From: Streptomyces sp. NBC_00448
GTDB taxonomy: Bacteria; Actinomycetota; Actinomycetes; Streptomycetales; Streptomycetaceae
Length of the DNA stretch: 64,000 nucleotides
Assembly: GCF_036014115.1 (NCBI RefSeq)
Contig: NZ_CP107913.1
Coordinates: forward strand, 8,735,501 to 8,799,500
Direction: 5' to 3'
Part shown: positions 25,222-33,500 of the stretch, in pieces
Layout: each line of letters opens with the position of its first letter
Position numbering within the stretch: the first letter of the stretch is position 1
Notes under the pieces: model-generated
The model's input: the letters and a program-made list of their open reading frames with translations, nothing else
What the model was told of the DNA's origin: nothing
Database searches by the model: none
Position numbers and translations under genes: made by a program

Positions 25222-26157
25222 TCAGCGCGGGTCCGGGGCCGGGTCGCCGGCCGGGGCGTCCGCGATGATGACGCCGAGGGCGTCGACGAGTTGGGCGCGC
25301 AGCCAGGCGTGGGCCGGATCGGTGTCGTGGCGGTGGTGCCAGGCGACGACGACCGGGACGGGCGGCAGGTCGAAGGGGAGGGTGCGGGCGCACAGCCCCA
25401 GGCCGGTGAGGACGGGGCGGCACACCTTCTCGGCGACCACGGTCACGGCCCCGATCCGGGCGGCGAGGCCGAGGGCGGCACTCGCGGTGGGCAGCGCGGC
25501 GCACACGTGCCGGCGCAGGCCGAGCCCGGCGAGCGCGTCGTCGACGGGGCCGGACAGGTGGCCCCGGCGCGAGACGGTGACGTGCTCGGCCTCGGCGAAG
25601 CGCGCCGGGGTGATCTCGCCCTCGGCCAGCGGGTGGTCGGGTCGCATGACGGCGACCATCCGGTCCGACCCGACCTCCTCCGCGGCGATCTCCGGCCGGT
25701 CGGGCGCGGCGGCCCCGACCTCGACGTCGGTGTGTCCGCGGCTCAGGTCGGCGACGTCGGCGGAGGGTTCGGCGAGGAACCTGATCGAGACCAGCGGCGC
25801 CTGCCGGGCGACGGCCGTGATCAGGAGCGGGGCCAACGCGGTCACCAGGGCGTCGTGGCAGCGCAGGGTGAAGGTGCGGTCGAGGCGGGCCGGGTCGAGC
25901 GTGGTGACCGGGGTCAGGACCGCGCCGGCGCGACGCACCAACTCCCGTGTATCCTGGCGCAGTTCCAGGGCGCGCGGGGTCGGGGTCATGGTGCGCCCGG
26001 TGCGGACCAGGATGTCGTCCCCGGTCGCCTTGCGGATACGGGCGAGGGTACGGCTCATCGCCGGCGGGCTCAGGTGCAGGCGCTCGGCGGCCGCGGCGAC
26101 GCTGTTCTCTTCGAGCAGGGCGTCGAGCGCGACGAGCAGATTCAGGTCCACATGCAC
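25222..26157 (-). CDS. LysR-family transcriptional regulator
   Basis: A 311-residue regulator. The N-terminal winged HTH is clear (LVALDALLEENSVAAAAERLHLSPPAMSRTLARIRKATGD), followed by a type-2 periplasmic-binding-like effector domain. The GTG at 26157 or a GTG two codons later starts it; no strong ribosome-binding site decides. The longer open frame on this strand runs through unrelated genes and is an artefact. It is divergent from the NAD(P)-binding protein at 26398, the classical LysR arrangement, so that gene is the probable target. Confidence 0.92.
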   Translation of the reverse strand: MHVDLNLLVALDALLEENSVAAAAERLHLSPPAMSRTLARIRKATGDDILVRTGRTMTPTPRALELRQDTRELVRRAGAVLTPVTTLDPARLDRTFTLRCHDALVTALAPLLITAVARQAPLVSIRFLAEPSADVADLSRGHTDVEVGAAAPDRPEIAAEEVGSDRMVAVMRPDHPLAEGEITPARFAEAEHVTVSRRGHLSGPVDDALAGLGLRRHVCAALPTASAALGLAARIGAVTVVAEKVCRPVLTGLGLCARTLPFDLPPVPVVVAWHHRHDTDPAHAWLRAQLVDALGVIIADAPAGDPAPDPR

Positions 26158-26240
26158 CAGGGTAACTTCTGGGCTTACAAGAGTGCACTGGCAATCATCT
26201 GTCCGGGCGCCTAGCGTCGAAGGTGCAAGCCGAAGCGGTC

Positions 26241-26278
26241 GATGCCGAAGTCGATGCTGAGGCCGATGCCGAAGTCGA
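26241..26278 (+). repeat. Short direct repeat in the LysR divergent region
   Basis: GATGCCGAAGTCGA occurs at 26241-26254 and again at 26265-26278, with a 24-base period and a degenerate copy between. It lies in the 240-base region between LysR and its probable target. A candidate -10 TAGCGT lies near 26212-26217. Confidence 0.6.
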
Positions 26279-26397
26279 GACCATGTCGTAGGGGCGCGGG
26301 CCGGGTGCCCCGGTCCACCGGCACGGCCACCGGGGCACCCGGGTCGGCTCCCCGCCCCACCGCAGCCGCCATCCCCACCACTCACCAGGAACCCGCC

Positions 26398-27015
26398 GTG
26401 CACCTGACCATCCTCGCCGCCTCCGGCGCCACGGGCCTCGCGCTGACCCGCCAGGCGCTCGACCGCGGGCACACCGTCACCGCCGTCGCCCGTACCCCCG
26501 CGCGGATCACGGTCCCCGACGACCCGCGCCTGACCCGCGTCGCCGCCGACGTACGCGACCCCGCCTCCATCGCCGAAGCGCTGCGCGGGAGTCAGGTGGT
26601 GCTGTCCGGCCTCGGCGTGGCCAAGGGCGACCGGCCCGGCGCCCTGACGTCCGGCGCCCGCGCGGTGGTCGCCGCCGGACCCGAGCGGATCGTGTGGCTG
26701 GGCGCCTACGGCACCGGTCCCTCCGCCCGGTCGGCCGGTCCCGTCACCCGCACGCTCCTCAAAGCGCTCGGCGCCCAACTGCCCGACAAGGTCGCCGCGG
26801 ACGCCACCGTCCTCCAGGCCGGCGGCACGGTCTTCCACGCGGGGCCGCTCTCCAACGGCCCGCTCGGCCCGCGCCGGCGCACCACGGGCCTCGACGGCGC
26901 GCCCAGACGCCTTCTCCCCGCCCGGGTGAGCCGGGAGACGGTGGCCGCGGCCATGCTCGACGAGGCGGAGGACCCGCGCCACGCGGGCCGGATCGCCCTG
27001 CCGTTGAGCCGTTGA
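26398..27015 (+). CDS. NAD(P)-binding (NmrA/atypical SDR-like) protein
   Basis: A 205-residue Rossmann protein. The N-terminal fingerprint LTILAASGATGLALTRQALDRGHTVTAVAR is the dinucleotide site. A further strand, VVLSGLGVAKGDRPGA, and the C-terminal PARVSRETVAAAMLDEAEDP are typical of NmrA-like epimerase/reductase relatives. There is no YxxxK catalytic pair, so it may be a sensor or an atypical quinone reductase. The GTG at 26398 has AGGA about eight bases upstream. Its position next to a divergent LysR gene suggests induction by a redox or small-molecule signal. Confidence 0.88.
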   Translation: MHLTILAASGATGLALTRQALDRGHTVTAVARTPARITVPDDPRLTRVAADVRDPASIAEALRGSQVVLSGLGVAKGDRPGALTSGARAVVAAGPERIVWLGAYGTGPSARSAGPVTRTLLKALGAQLPDKVAADATVLQAGGTVFHAGPLSNGPLGPRRRTTGLDGAPRRLLPARVSRETVAAAMLDEAEDPRHAGRIALPLSR

Positions 27016-27153
27016 GAGCCACCGGGCCGCCGAACTGCCTTGCCGCAGAAGGCCGCTGACCGCCCCCGCCTCCCGTCCGGCAAGGGCGCGTCGGCGGTCA
27101 CGCCACCGGCGAACACGGCGGCCCGGGCCGTTCGGCGCGGCTAGCGTGGCGGC

Positions 27154-27882
27154 ATGAGCGACGTGGTGACGTACGAGGTCAACGGGGTGCGGCTGGTCGG
27201 CGACGCGGAGGGGCCGGCCGACGGGGCGGCGGTGCTGCTCCTGCACGGGCTGGGCGAGGACCGCGGCTCGTGGCGGGCCGTGTCGGCGGCGCTGGCGGCG
27301 GACGGCCTGCGGACCCTGGCCGTCGACATGCGTGGGCACGGCGAGAGCGACCACCCGGGGGAGTACGCGTACGAGGCCATGCGCGACGACGTCCTCGGCC
27401 TGATCGACGCGCTCGGGCAGGAGCAGGTGGTGATCGTCGCCCACTCGATGGGGACCGTGCCCGCCTCGCTGGTGGCGATGGACCGCCCGGCGGCCGTGGC
27501 GCGGCTGGTGCTGGAGGAGGGCCCGCTGCCCTTCCCCGCCGAGCCCCGCCGCCCGGTCCCCGAGGGCCCCGACGGCCCCACGCCGTACGACTGGCGGGTG
27601 GTGCGGGATGTCGCGGTGCAGCGCAACGCGCCGGCCGTCCGGCACTGGGACGGCCTCGCCGAGATCAGCGCGCCCACCCTGGTGATCGCCGGCGGCCCGG
27701 GCAGCCACCTGCCGCAGGACCAGCTCGCGCGGACCGCCGCGCGCATCCCGGACTCCCGCCTGGTGACGATCGACGCGGGACACATGGTGCACGACGAGCG
27801 CCCGGCGGAGTTCATCGAGACGGTGCGCGCGTTTCTCGGAAGCGCCCCCGGACCGCGGCGGACCGGGCCGGAAACCGCCTGA
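27154..27882 (+). CDS. Alpha/beta-fold hydrolase
   Basis: A 242-residue hydrolase with oxyanion motif LLLHGLGEDRGSW, nucleophile elbow VIVAHSMGTVPAS (Ser), acid near LVIAGGPGSHLPQDQ and catalytic His in IDAGHMVHDERP. The family covers esterases, haloperoxidase-like enzymes and lactonases, so the substrate is open. The ATG at 27154 follows TAGCGT at 27142-27147, which fits a leaderless promoter. Its 3' end is 13 bases from the convergent CPT-like gene. Confidence 0.92.
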   Translation: MSDVVTYEVNGVRLVGDAEGPADGAAVLLLHGLGEDRGSWRAVSAALAADGLRTLAVDMRGHGESDHPGEYAYEAMRDDVLGLIDALGQEQVVIVAHSMGTVPASLVAMDRPAAVARLVLEEGPLPFPAEPRRPVPEGPDGPTPYDWRVVRDVAVQRNAPAVRHWDGLAEISAPTLVIAGGPGSHLPQDQLARTAARIPDSRLVTIDAGHMVHDERPAEFIETVRAFLGSAPGPRRTGPETA

Positions 27883-27895
27883 TGCGCGCGCCGGT

Positions 27896-28465
27896 TCAGC
27901 CGCTGACGTGCACCGCGATCGTCCGGGCGCAGGCCATCGGGTCGGCGCGGCTGGAGTCGACCTCCAGGTCGTAGCTGACTCCGGTGTGGACCAGCGTCGC
28001 CTGCCGCGCCGCCATGCCCGGGACCCGGTCGCCGCGCGCGGCCTCCCGGGCGGCGGCCACCGACGGGTCGCAGCGCACCCCCACCCACAGCACACCGAGC
28101 CCGGCCGTCGCGTCGCGCCAGCGGGCCTGGGAAGCGGCGCCGCCGAGGAAGACCTCGTCGATGACGAGGTGCGCGCCCGCGCGGGCGGTCGCGGCCATGC
28201 CCAGCGCCCACGCGTCGTCGAGCCGGCGGAACTCGGCGCCCGGCACCACCTCCCCGTCGGGCCCGAACGCGATGCCTTCACCGCCGTCCGGCCCCGGGCC
28301 GGACTCCGCGTCCTCCTCGCGCATGCGGGCCGGGAGCGCCTCGACCAGGGTGTCGGTGCCGAACGTCAGCCACGGCGGGCCGGGCAGCACGTCCTGCAGA
28401 GCGCGCGCGATACTGCTCTTCCCCGAACTGGAGCCGCCGTTCAGAATGATCACCTGGGTGGGCAT
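27896..28465 (-). CDS. Chloramphenicol phosphotransferase-like P-loop kinase
   Basis: A 189-residue protein of the CPT family. P-loop is [17 protein letters not shown], the [10 protein letters not shown] Asp corresponds to the proposed catalytic base, and a lid region follows [11 protein letters not shown]. Characterised CPT phosphorylates chloramphenicol in the producer S. venezuelae, but most relatives have unknown substrates, so resistance should not be assumed. The ATG at 28465 is preceded by TACGGT six bases upstream, suggesting a leaderless mRNA. Only 35 bases separate it from the divergent EEP hydrolase. Confidence 0.87.
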   Translation of the reverse strand: MPTQVIILNGGSSSGKSSIARALQDVLPGPPWLTFGTDTLVEALPARMREEDAESGPGPDGGEGIAFGPDGEVVPGAEFRRLDDAWALGMAATARAGAHLVIDEVFLGGAASQARWRDATAGLGVLWVGVRCDPSVAAAREAARGDRVPGMAARQATLVHTGVSYDLEVDSSRADPMACARTIAVHVSG

Positions 28466-28500
28466 GTCGCCACCGTAGGCAGGACGAACGGGGAGGTCCA

Positions 28501-29451
28501 GTGGATTCCGGCAGCGCGGACGGCACGACGGACGGCACGACGGGTGACGGGCGGGGCGAGCGGCGGGGCGACGGGCCGGACGCGCTGCGCGTGATGACCT
28601 GGAACCTGTGGTGGCGCTTCGGCGGCTGGCAGGAGCGGCGCGAGGCGATCCTGCGCACCCTCGAAGCCGAACGGCCGGACGTCCTGGGCCTTCAGGAGGT
28701 GTGGGCGAGCGGCGGTCCCGACGGGGCGGGCGGGGAGAACCTGGCGGAGTGGCTCGCCGAGCGCCTCGGCATGCACTGGGCCTGGTCGCGCGCGGCGGCG
28801 CAGGACCGCTGGCACGCCCGCAACGGCGGCGACACCAGCGTCGACGTCGGCGTGGCCGTACTGAGCCGGCACCCGATCCTGGCGACGGCCGAGCGCCGTC
28901 TGCCCACGCTGCCCGGCCACCGCGACGACGGCAAGACCGCGCTGCACGCCCTCCTCGACGTGCCCGGCGGGCCGCTGCCCTTCTTCACCACCCACCTCAA
29001 CTCCGGTGTCGCCGACTCCGCGGTGCGCTGCGCGCAGGTCCGCGAGCTGGCCGCGTTCGTCGCCGAGCACGCCCACGGGCCCTACCCGCCGGTCGTCACC
29101 GGCGACTTCAACGCCGAGCCCGACTTCGACGAGGTGCGGCTGATCTGCGGCTACAAGACCGCGCCCGCCGTCCCCGGGCTGGTGCTCCTCGACGCCTGGC
29201 GGTTCGCCGATCCCGCGCTGCCGCAGGGCACCTGGGACATCAGCAACGAGTACGCGGTGAACTTCGGGGATCGCCCGAGCTGTATCGACTACATCCTCGT
29301 CGGCCTGCCGGGCCCGGACAGCCGCGGCTGGGTCCGTACCGCCCGCCGCGCCGGCGACCGGCAGGTGGCCGGGGTGTGGCCCTCCGACCACGCCGCCGTG
29401 ATCGCGGAACTCGCCCTGCCGGAGCCGTCGTTGAAGCTGAGCGGCGCCTGA
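28501..29451 (+). CDS. Endonuclease/exonuclease/phosphatase family hydrolase
   Basis: A 316-residue metal-dependent hydrolase. EEP-fold motifs in order are MTWNLWW (Asn), GLQEVW (Glu), the central [15 protein letters not shown] (Asp, Asn) and C-terminal SDHAAV (Asp-His). Residues 1-28 are a Gly/Asp-rich extension without a signal peptide. Possible substrates include nucleic acids, phospholipids and inositol phosphates. The GTG at 28501 has GGGAGG four bases upstream. Confidence 0.92.
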   Translation: MDSGSADGTTDGTTGDGRGERRGDGPDALRVMTWNLWWRFGGWQERREAILRTLEAERPDVLGLQEVWASGGPDGAGGENLAEWLAERLGMHWAWSRAAAQDRWHARNGGDTSVDVGVAVLSRHPILATAERRLPTLPGHRDDGKTALHALLDVPGGPLPFFTTHLNSGVADSAVRCAQVRELAAFVAEHAHGPYPPVVTGDFNAEPDFDEVRLICGYKTAPAVPGLVLLDAWRFADPALPQGTWDISNEYAVNFGDRPSCIDYILVGLPGPDSRGWVRTARRAGDRQVAGVWPSDHAAVIAELALPEPSLKLSGA

Positions 29452-29466
29452 TCCCGGGCGTCCGGG

Positions 29467-30405
29467 TCAGCGCCACTCGACGGCGAACGCGCGGGCCGGG
29501 TTCGCCACGAAGATCGCCTCGGCGGCGTCCTCGCCCAGGGCGGCGGTGACCCGGGGCCGCAGCACCCGCAGCAGGTAGGGGATGCCGGGGGAGCCGCCGG
29601 TCGAAGCGCGGGCGGAGGCGAGGACGTTGTCGCCGCCGAGCAGGATCTGGCCGGTGTGCCCTGCCGCGGCGAGTTCCGTGAGGCAGTCCAACAGCCGCCA
29701 GTCGGTGCCGTGATGGGCGCGGGAGGGCCCGTCGAAGGCGAGGAACGCGCCGGAGGCGGCCAGTTCGCGGTGGATGCCGGAGTCGGGGAACCGGTTGAGG
29801 TGGCCGAGCAGGATGCTGGTCACCGGGACGCCCAACTCGCCGTGCAGCAGCGCGAGTACATCGACCGCGGCGGTGCCCATCTCGTGGTGGACGCCGATCG
29901 GCGCGCCCGTGGCGTGGTGCGCCCGCGCCGCCGCCGTCATCACCTCGCGGGTGTGCCCGTCCAGGCCGTGGAACATCCCGGCCACCTTGATCATGCCCGC
30001 CTTCGCGTCGCCGCGCGGCCCGTCCGGATCGTCGCCGGCGAGCATGCCCTCGGCCAACTCGGCGGTGAAGAAGGCCGCGAGGCCGTCCGACCGCAGCCGG
30101 TCCAGCAGCGCGGGAGCGTAGTGCGTGACCTGGTGCAGGCCGGTCGCCGCCACCACATGCACCCCGGCCGCCCTCGACAGCGCGGGCAGTCCGGCGGCCG
30201 TGCGGCCCAGCCCGAACGGTGTCCACTGCGCCACCGCCGCGCCGCCCACTGCCCGGAACGCCGCCAACTCCGCCTCCGCGGCGGCCGGATCGTCCAGTTC
30301 CTGCCCGGCGAACGCGGGCGCGGCGAAGAACAGGTGGTCGTGCGCGTCGGTCACCCCGAGCCGCTCGGGCGCGATGTCGCCGAGCACCGTGCGTACGGTC
30401 TTCAC
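29467..30405 (-). CDS. Phosphotriesterase-family metal hydrolase
   Basis: A 312-residue TIM-barrel amidohydrolase. The first metal motif is TDAHDHLFF, the bridging Lys candidate is in AGMIKVAG, His ligands are in GVHHEMG and LLGHLNR, and the last Asp is in LLGGDNVLA. The wider family includes lactonases and phosphotriesterases; sequence does not tell which. The GTG start at 30405 overlaps the stop of the preceding CMD gene (GTGA), making it the last gene of a coupled three-gene operon below a TetR regulator. Confidence 0.92.
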   Translation of the reverse strand: MKTVRTVLGDIAPERLGVTDAHDHLFFAAPAFAGQELDDPAAAEAELAAFRAVGGAAVAQWTPFGLGRTAAGLPALSRAAGVHVVAATGLHQVTHYAPALLDRLRSDGLAAFFTAELAEGMLAGDDPDGPRGDAKAGMIKVAGMFHGLDGHTREVMTAAARAHHATGAPIGVHHEMGTAAVDVLALLHGELGVPVTSILLGHLNRFPDSGIHRELAASGAFLAFDGPSRAHHGTDWRLLDCLTELAAAGHTGQILLGGDNVLASARASTGGSPGIPYLLRVLRPRVTAALGEDAAEAIFVANPARAFAVEWR

Positions 30406-30875
30406 CCGGCACCGCCGTCCGCGCCGCTGCCGCTGCCGCTGCCGACGCCGATGGCCGTGCCGGTGTCGTTCGCCGAGCCGCCCTCCGGGGTCACCCCGAG
30501 GTCGGCAAAGGCCGCCGCGGCGACCCGCAGCCCCGCCAGCGCCTTGGGCACGCCGACGTACGGCGCGAGGTGCACCATCACCTCGACGATCTCCGCGGGG
30601 GCGATGCCGGTCCGCAGCGAGTTGCGGACGTGGTCGTCGAGTTGGGGCTCCACGCCGCCGAGCGCGGTGAGCGCGGCGAGGTTCGCGACGAGGCGGTCCC
30701 GCAGGGCGAGGCCGTCGCGCTGGTAGGTGCCGCCGAACAGCGCGGTGACGATCCAGTCGGCGAACCCCGGCGCCAGGGTGTCCAGCGGGGACAAGGTGCC
30801 CTCGACGGTGCCCGGTCCGGCGAGTTCGCCGAGCAGCCGGTAGCCCGCCTCGCGATCGATCTTCGCCTGCTTCAC
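30402..30875 (-). CDS. Carboxymuconolactone decarboxylase (CMD) family protein
   Basis: A 157-residue all-helical protein of the gamma-CMD type, with REAGYRLLGEL, RDRLVANLAALTALG and HVRNSLRTGIAPAEIVEVMVHLAPYVGVPKAL carrying the conserved His region. No AhpD-like CxxC is present, so it is not a peroxidase of that type. The tail is Gly/Ser-rich. Start GTG at 30875 overlaps the DUF4865 stop (GTGA) and has GGAGG five bases upstream. Its stop overlaps the phosphotriesterase start. Confidence 0.9.
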   Translation of the reverse strand: MKQAKIDREAGYRLLGELAGPGTVEGTLSPLDTLAPGFADWIVTALFGGTYQRDGLALRDRLVANLAALTALGGVEPQLDDHVRNSLRTGIAPAEIVEVMVHLAPYVGVPKALAGLRVAAAAFADLGVTPEGGSANDTGTAIGVGSGSGSGADGGAG

Positions 30876-31459
30876 CACTGCCTCCCGGTGTCGATGGCGT
30901 CCAGTTCGGGCCGCGACAGGTGCAGCACCTGGAAGCGCTCGGCCCCGGGCTCCTCGGGCGCGGCGTCCCGCCACAGCGTGAAACGCAGCAACTCCCAGTG
31001 CCGCGGGTCGACCAGCAGGGCGGCGGAGTGCGCGCCGGGCCGTGCGGCCACCTCCCGCAGCTCCGCCAACTCGCGTGCGACGGCCTCCGCGAGCGGTTCG
31101 CCGGCGGCCACTTGCCGGGCCGCTCGGGTGGCGGCGGCCGGCGGCTGCGCCACCTCCGGACCGCGTTCGAAGCCGAGCCCGGTCCAGTGCTCGACCGTCG
31201 GGCGGCCGAAGTCGTCCACCAGGGAACGGAATCCGGGTCCCCACAGGAAGCTGTTCATGCCCTGGGCGGTGTTCCACAGGTAGAAGGGCGCGTACTCGTT
31301 CACCGGCGAGCCGTCGGTGCCGCGCTCCCGGATCAGGTACGCCTTCTGCCCCAACCCCGGGAAGGCGTCGAGCAGATGGCCACGAGTCGCGACCCGCTGT
31401 CTGATGATGCCCATGTCGTAGTCGGCGGGCAGGGCGATGCGGTAGTTCATGCCGTGCAC
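30872..31459 (-). CDS. DUF4865 family protein
   Basis: A 195-residue protein matching DUF4865 by its opening MNYRIALPADYDMGIIRQRV and the following GHLLDAFPGLGQKAYLIRERG. The fold may be ferredoxin-like, as in monooxygenase-type dimeric barrels, but the function is unknown. I used the GTG at 31459, with GGGAG nine bases upstream; the ATG at 31450 is the alternative. It is first in the DUF4865-CMD-phosphotriesterase chain, each linked by GTGA, so the three products are probably made together and act in one pathway. Confidence 0.87.
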   Translation of the reverse strand: MHGMNYRIALPADYDMGIIRQRVATRGHLLDAFPGLGQKAYLIRERGTDGSPVNEYAPFYLWNTAQGMNSFLWGPGFRSLVDDFGRPTVEHWTGLGFERGPEVAQPPAAATRAARQVAAGEPLAEAVARELAELREVAARPGAHSAALLVDPRHWELLRFTLWRDAAPEEPGAERFQVLHLSRPELDAIDTGRQW

Positions 31460-31534
31460 GGGTGGATGCTCCCTCGTCCGGTACGAGCCGTCGCGCGGGT
31501 GCGCGCGGGTGCGTACGCGTCCTCGTGTCGTGGT

Positions 31535-31555
31535 GCCCGCACGTCTCGTGCGGGC
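31535..31555. terminator. Strong hairpin between tetR and the DUF4865 operon
   Basis: A perfect 8-base-pair GC stem (31535-31542 with 31548-31555) and a 5-base loop lie in the 223-base gap. It may end the tetR transcript or fold in the leader of the downstream operon. Confidence 0.55.
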
Positions 31556-31682
31556 CAAGTGCCTTGACGGGCACAGCGGTTCGGGCCCTCGGCCGGTGTA
31601 CGGCGACGGACGGCCGTACGGTCGCGGGCCGGTGCCGCGTTGATCAGGCGGCCGGGTGAAGCGGCAGGATGAAGCAGCCGGG

Positions 31683-32258
31683 TCAGGCGGCCGGGTCGGT
31701 CGCGGCGGCTCGGAGCAGGCCGAGCGCACCGCGCACCGCCTGGTCGAACGGTTCGCGGTCGCCGGCCGCGCGGGCGAGTACGTAACCGCCCTGGACGACC
31801 GCGGCCAGCGCCGCTGCCGTGTCGCCCGCGTCGATCTCCGGGCGCAGCTCCCCGGCCGCGATGCCGTCGGCGACGATCCCGGCGAGCCGTCCGCGCAGCC
31901 ACGCGAACGTGTCGCGGACGGGCTCCCTCAGCTCGTCGCTGGCGATCACCTCCGGGTCCATCGCCATCCGGCCGACCCGGCAGCCGCGCAGCGGCTCCCG
32001 CTCGCGCATCAGATACGCGCCGACCCGCGCCACCGCGGTGTCGCCCTCGGCGAGCTGCGCGTCGGCCTGCGCCCGCAACTGCGCCGCGCTGCGCCGCATC
32101 GCCGCGGCCGCGAGGTCGGGCTTGCCCTTGAAGTGGTGGTACATGCTGCCCTGCCCGGCACCGGCCCGCTCCTGGATGGCCTTCGGGCTGGTGCCGACGT
32201 ACCCGCGCTCCCAGAGCAGTTCCTGCGCGCTTGCGACGAGGCGTTCCGCGGTGTCCAT
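31683..32258 (-). CDS. TetR-family transcriptional regulator
   Basis: A 191-residue repressor. The N-terminal HTH includes ERGYVGTSPKAIQERAGAGQGSMYHHFKGKPDL. The C-terminal ligand domain has the TetR_C-type segment DTFAWLRGRLAGIVADGIAAGELRPEI. The ATG at 32258 is chosen over the ATG at 32273 because a well-formed promoter places transcription start at about that codon. It lies directly upstream of the DUF4865-CMD-phosphotriesterase operon on the same strand and probably controls it. Confidence 0.92.
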   Translation of the reverse strand: MDTAERLVASAQELLWERGYVGTSPKAIQERAGAGQGSMYHHFKGKPDLAAAAMRRSAAQLRAQADAQLAEGDTAVARVGAYLMREREPLRGCRVGRMAMDPEVIASDELREPVRDTFAWLRGRLAGIVADGIAAGELRPEIDAGDTAAALAAVVQGGYVLARAAGDREPFDQAVRGALGLLRAAATDPAA

Positions 32259-32264
32259 GACCTC

Positions 32265-32293
32265 ATCGTACATACTAGTAGGTACAGAACCAA
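32265..32293 (-). promoter_or_regulatory. tetR promoter with operator in the spacer
   Basis: On the minus strand, -35 TTGGTT (32288-32293) and -10 TACGAT (32265-32270) are 17 bases apart. An 18-base near-perfect palindrome, GTAC-N10-GTAC with core TACTAGTA, covers 32268-32285, filling the spacer and touching the -10. Bound TetR would exclude RNA polymerase. Confidence 0.8.
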
Positions 32294-32379
32294 GCCCGAA
32301 GAACGGCGGCGGGTGGACCCCGCCGCCGACCGGACCCGGAAGTGGACCCGGAAATGGGCCCGGAATGTGGTCGGGTGCG

Positions 32380-32949
32380 TCAGGCGAAGTACACGTCGGA
32401 CCCGGCGACCACCGTGCCGAAGCGGGGGAAGTTCAGCGCCACCGCCGCCTCGTGCTCGGCCGCCGTCAGCCCCGACATCGCGTCGTGCGCGAACACCAGT
32501 CGGTAGCCGAGGTCGGCGGCGGCCCGCGCGGTGGACTCCACGCCCATGTTCGTGGCGATCCCGGCGAGCACCAGGGTGTCGATGCCGCGCTCCCGCAGGC
32601 GCGCGTCCAACTCGGTGCCCTGGAAAGCCCCGACCGTGCGCTTGACCAGCAGCGCGTCCGCGACCGCGGCGACCTGCGGCACCAGATCGCTGCCGGGTGG
32701 CTGCTCGGCCGCGCCCGACCGGCGCGCCCGCACCGCCACCACCGGCGCGCCCGCCGCGCGGAAGGCCGCCGCCAGCCGCACCGCCGCGGCGACCACCTCC
32801 GACCCCGGGTGCGGGGCCAGCGGCAGCGCGACGATCCGGTCCATCAGGTCGACGAGCACGAGGGCGGTACGGGCGGGGTCGAGGCCCGGCGCGAGCGGGG
32901 ACTCGCGGGTGTCGCCGGCCGCGCGGTAGTCGTGATCATGTGCGGTCAT
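32380..32949 (-). CDS. Isochorismatase-like hydrolase without the catalytic Cys
   Basis: A 189-residue member of the isochorismatase/nicotinamidase fold. The Asp (ALVLVDLMDRI) and Lys (LLVKRTVGAF) are present, but the position of the nucleophilic Cys is Gly in GIATNMGVESTARAA. True isochorismatases such as PhzD and EntB also lack the Cys, so a vinyl-ether hydrolase role or a structural role is possible; an amidase role is unlikely. It lies upstream of tetR on the same strand with a 121-base gap containing the tetR promoter. Confidence 0.88.
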   Translation of the reverse strand: MTAHDHDYRAAGDTRESPLAPGLDPARTALVLVDLMDRIVALPLAPHPGSEVVAAAVRLAAAFRAAGAPVVAVRARRSGAAEQPPGSDLVPQVAAVADALLVKRTVGAFQGTELDARLRERGIDTLVLAGIATNMGVESTARAAADLGYRLVFAHDAMSGLTAAEHEAAVALNFPRFGTVVAGSDVYFA

Positions 32950-33177
32950 GATCGGACCCTACCGGCCGGGCCCGCTTCGCGCGTACGGATCGAACGGGGT
33001 GGTGTGGTAGGGCAGTTGGGGCGGGTGAGGATCGCATCCGGCACCGCGCGGACCCGGTGCCGGACCGGCCGCCATAGCGCATCCGGGCGCCCCCGCGTGC
33101 GGCTTCCGCCTTCTTCTGCCGGGTGGGTCCAACACCGATAGGCTGGAAGCGGACGACGATGTGGGAGGAGTCAGGAC

Positions 33178-33417
33178 GTGGCTGAGAGCACCATCGGACA
33201 GCCGTTGGCCAACGGGAAGAAGCCCCAGGTGGATCTGACCGGGGCCGAGTGGCTGTCCAGCAGCCAGGGCACCGGGGATGTGCAGATCGCTTTCGTGGAG
33301 GGGTACATCGCGATGCGTGACGGCCGCAACCCCGAGGGGCCCGCGCTGATCTTCACCCCCGCGGAATGGCGTGCCTTCGTGCTGGGCGCCCGCGACGGCG
33401 AGTTCGATCTGACCTGA
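33178..33417 (+). CDS. DUF397 domain protein (orphan)
   Basis: A 79-residue actinobacterial DUF397 protein with the core GAEWLSSS, IAFVEGYIAMRDGRNPEGPALIFTPAEWRAFVLGARDGEFD. DUF397 genes usually sit beside an XRE regulator of the BldD-like or WhiJ group and modulate it, but no such partner is adjacent here. The GTG at 33178 has GGGAGGAG seven bases upstream, and a -10-like TAGGCT lies at 33139-33144. It ends at a strong terminator. Confidence 0.92.
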   Translation: MAESTIGQPLANGKKPQVDLTGAEWLSSSQGTGDVQIAFVEGYIAMRDGRNPEGPALIFTPAEWRAFVLGARDGEFDLT

Positions 33418-33428
33418 CCCCTCGGGGC

Positions 33429-33456
33429 GGTGGGTTCCGCGGTCGCGGGACCCACC
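33429..33456. terminator. Bidirectional terminator after the DUF397 gene
   Basis: A 12-base-pair stem with one G-T pair (33429-33440 with 33445-33456) and a four-base loop lie between convergent genes. Confidence 0.75.
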
Positions 33457-33500
33457 TGCCGACGACGCGCTGCCGCGCGGTTCCCGCTTCGGCCGCGCGC

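Noticed and set aside
27057-27100. Terminator between the NAD(P)-binding and alpha/beta hydrolase genes
   Set aside because: TGACCGCC and GGCGGTCA are complementary, but the loop is 28 bases, so stability is doubtful.
25222-28281. A 1019-residue open frame on the minus strand
   Set aside because: Only the C-terminal 311 residues (LysR) look like a protein; the rest runs antisense through three other genes, a common effect of high GC.
27896-28465. Chloramphenicol resistance gene
   Set aside because: The P-loop and family match CPT, but substrate-binding residues cannot be judged and most relatives are not known to act on chloramphenicol.
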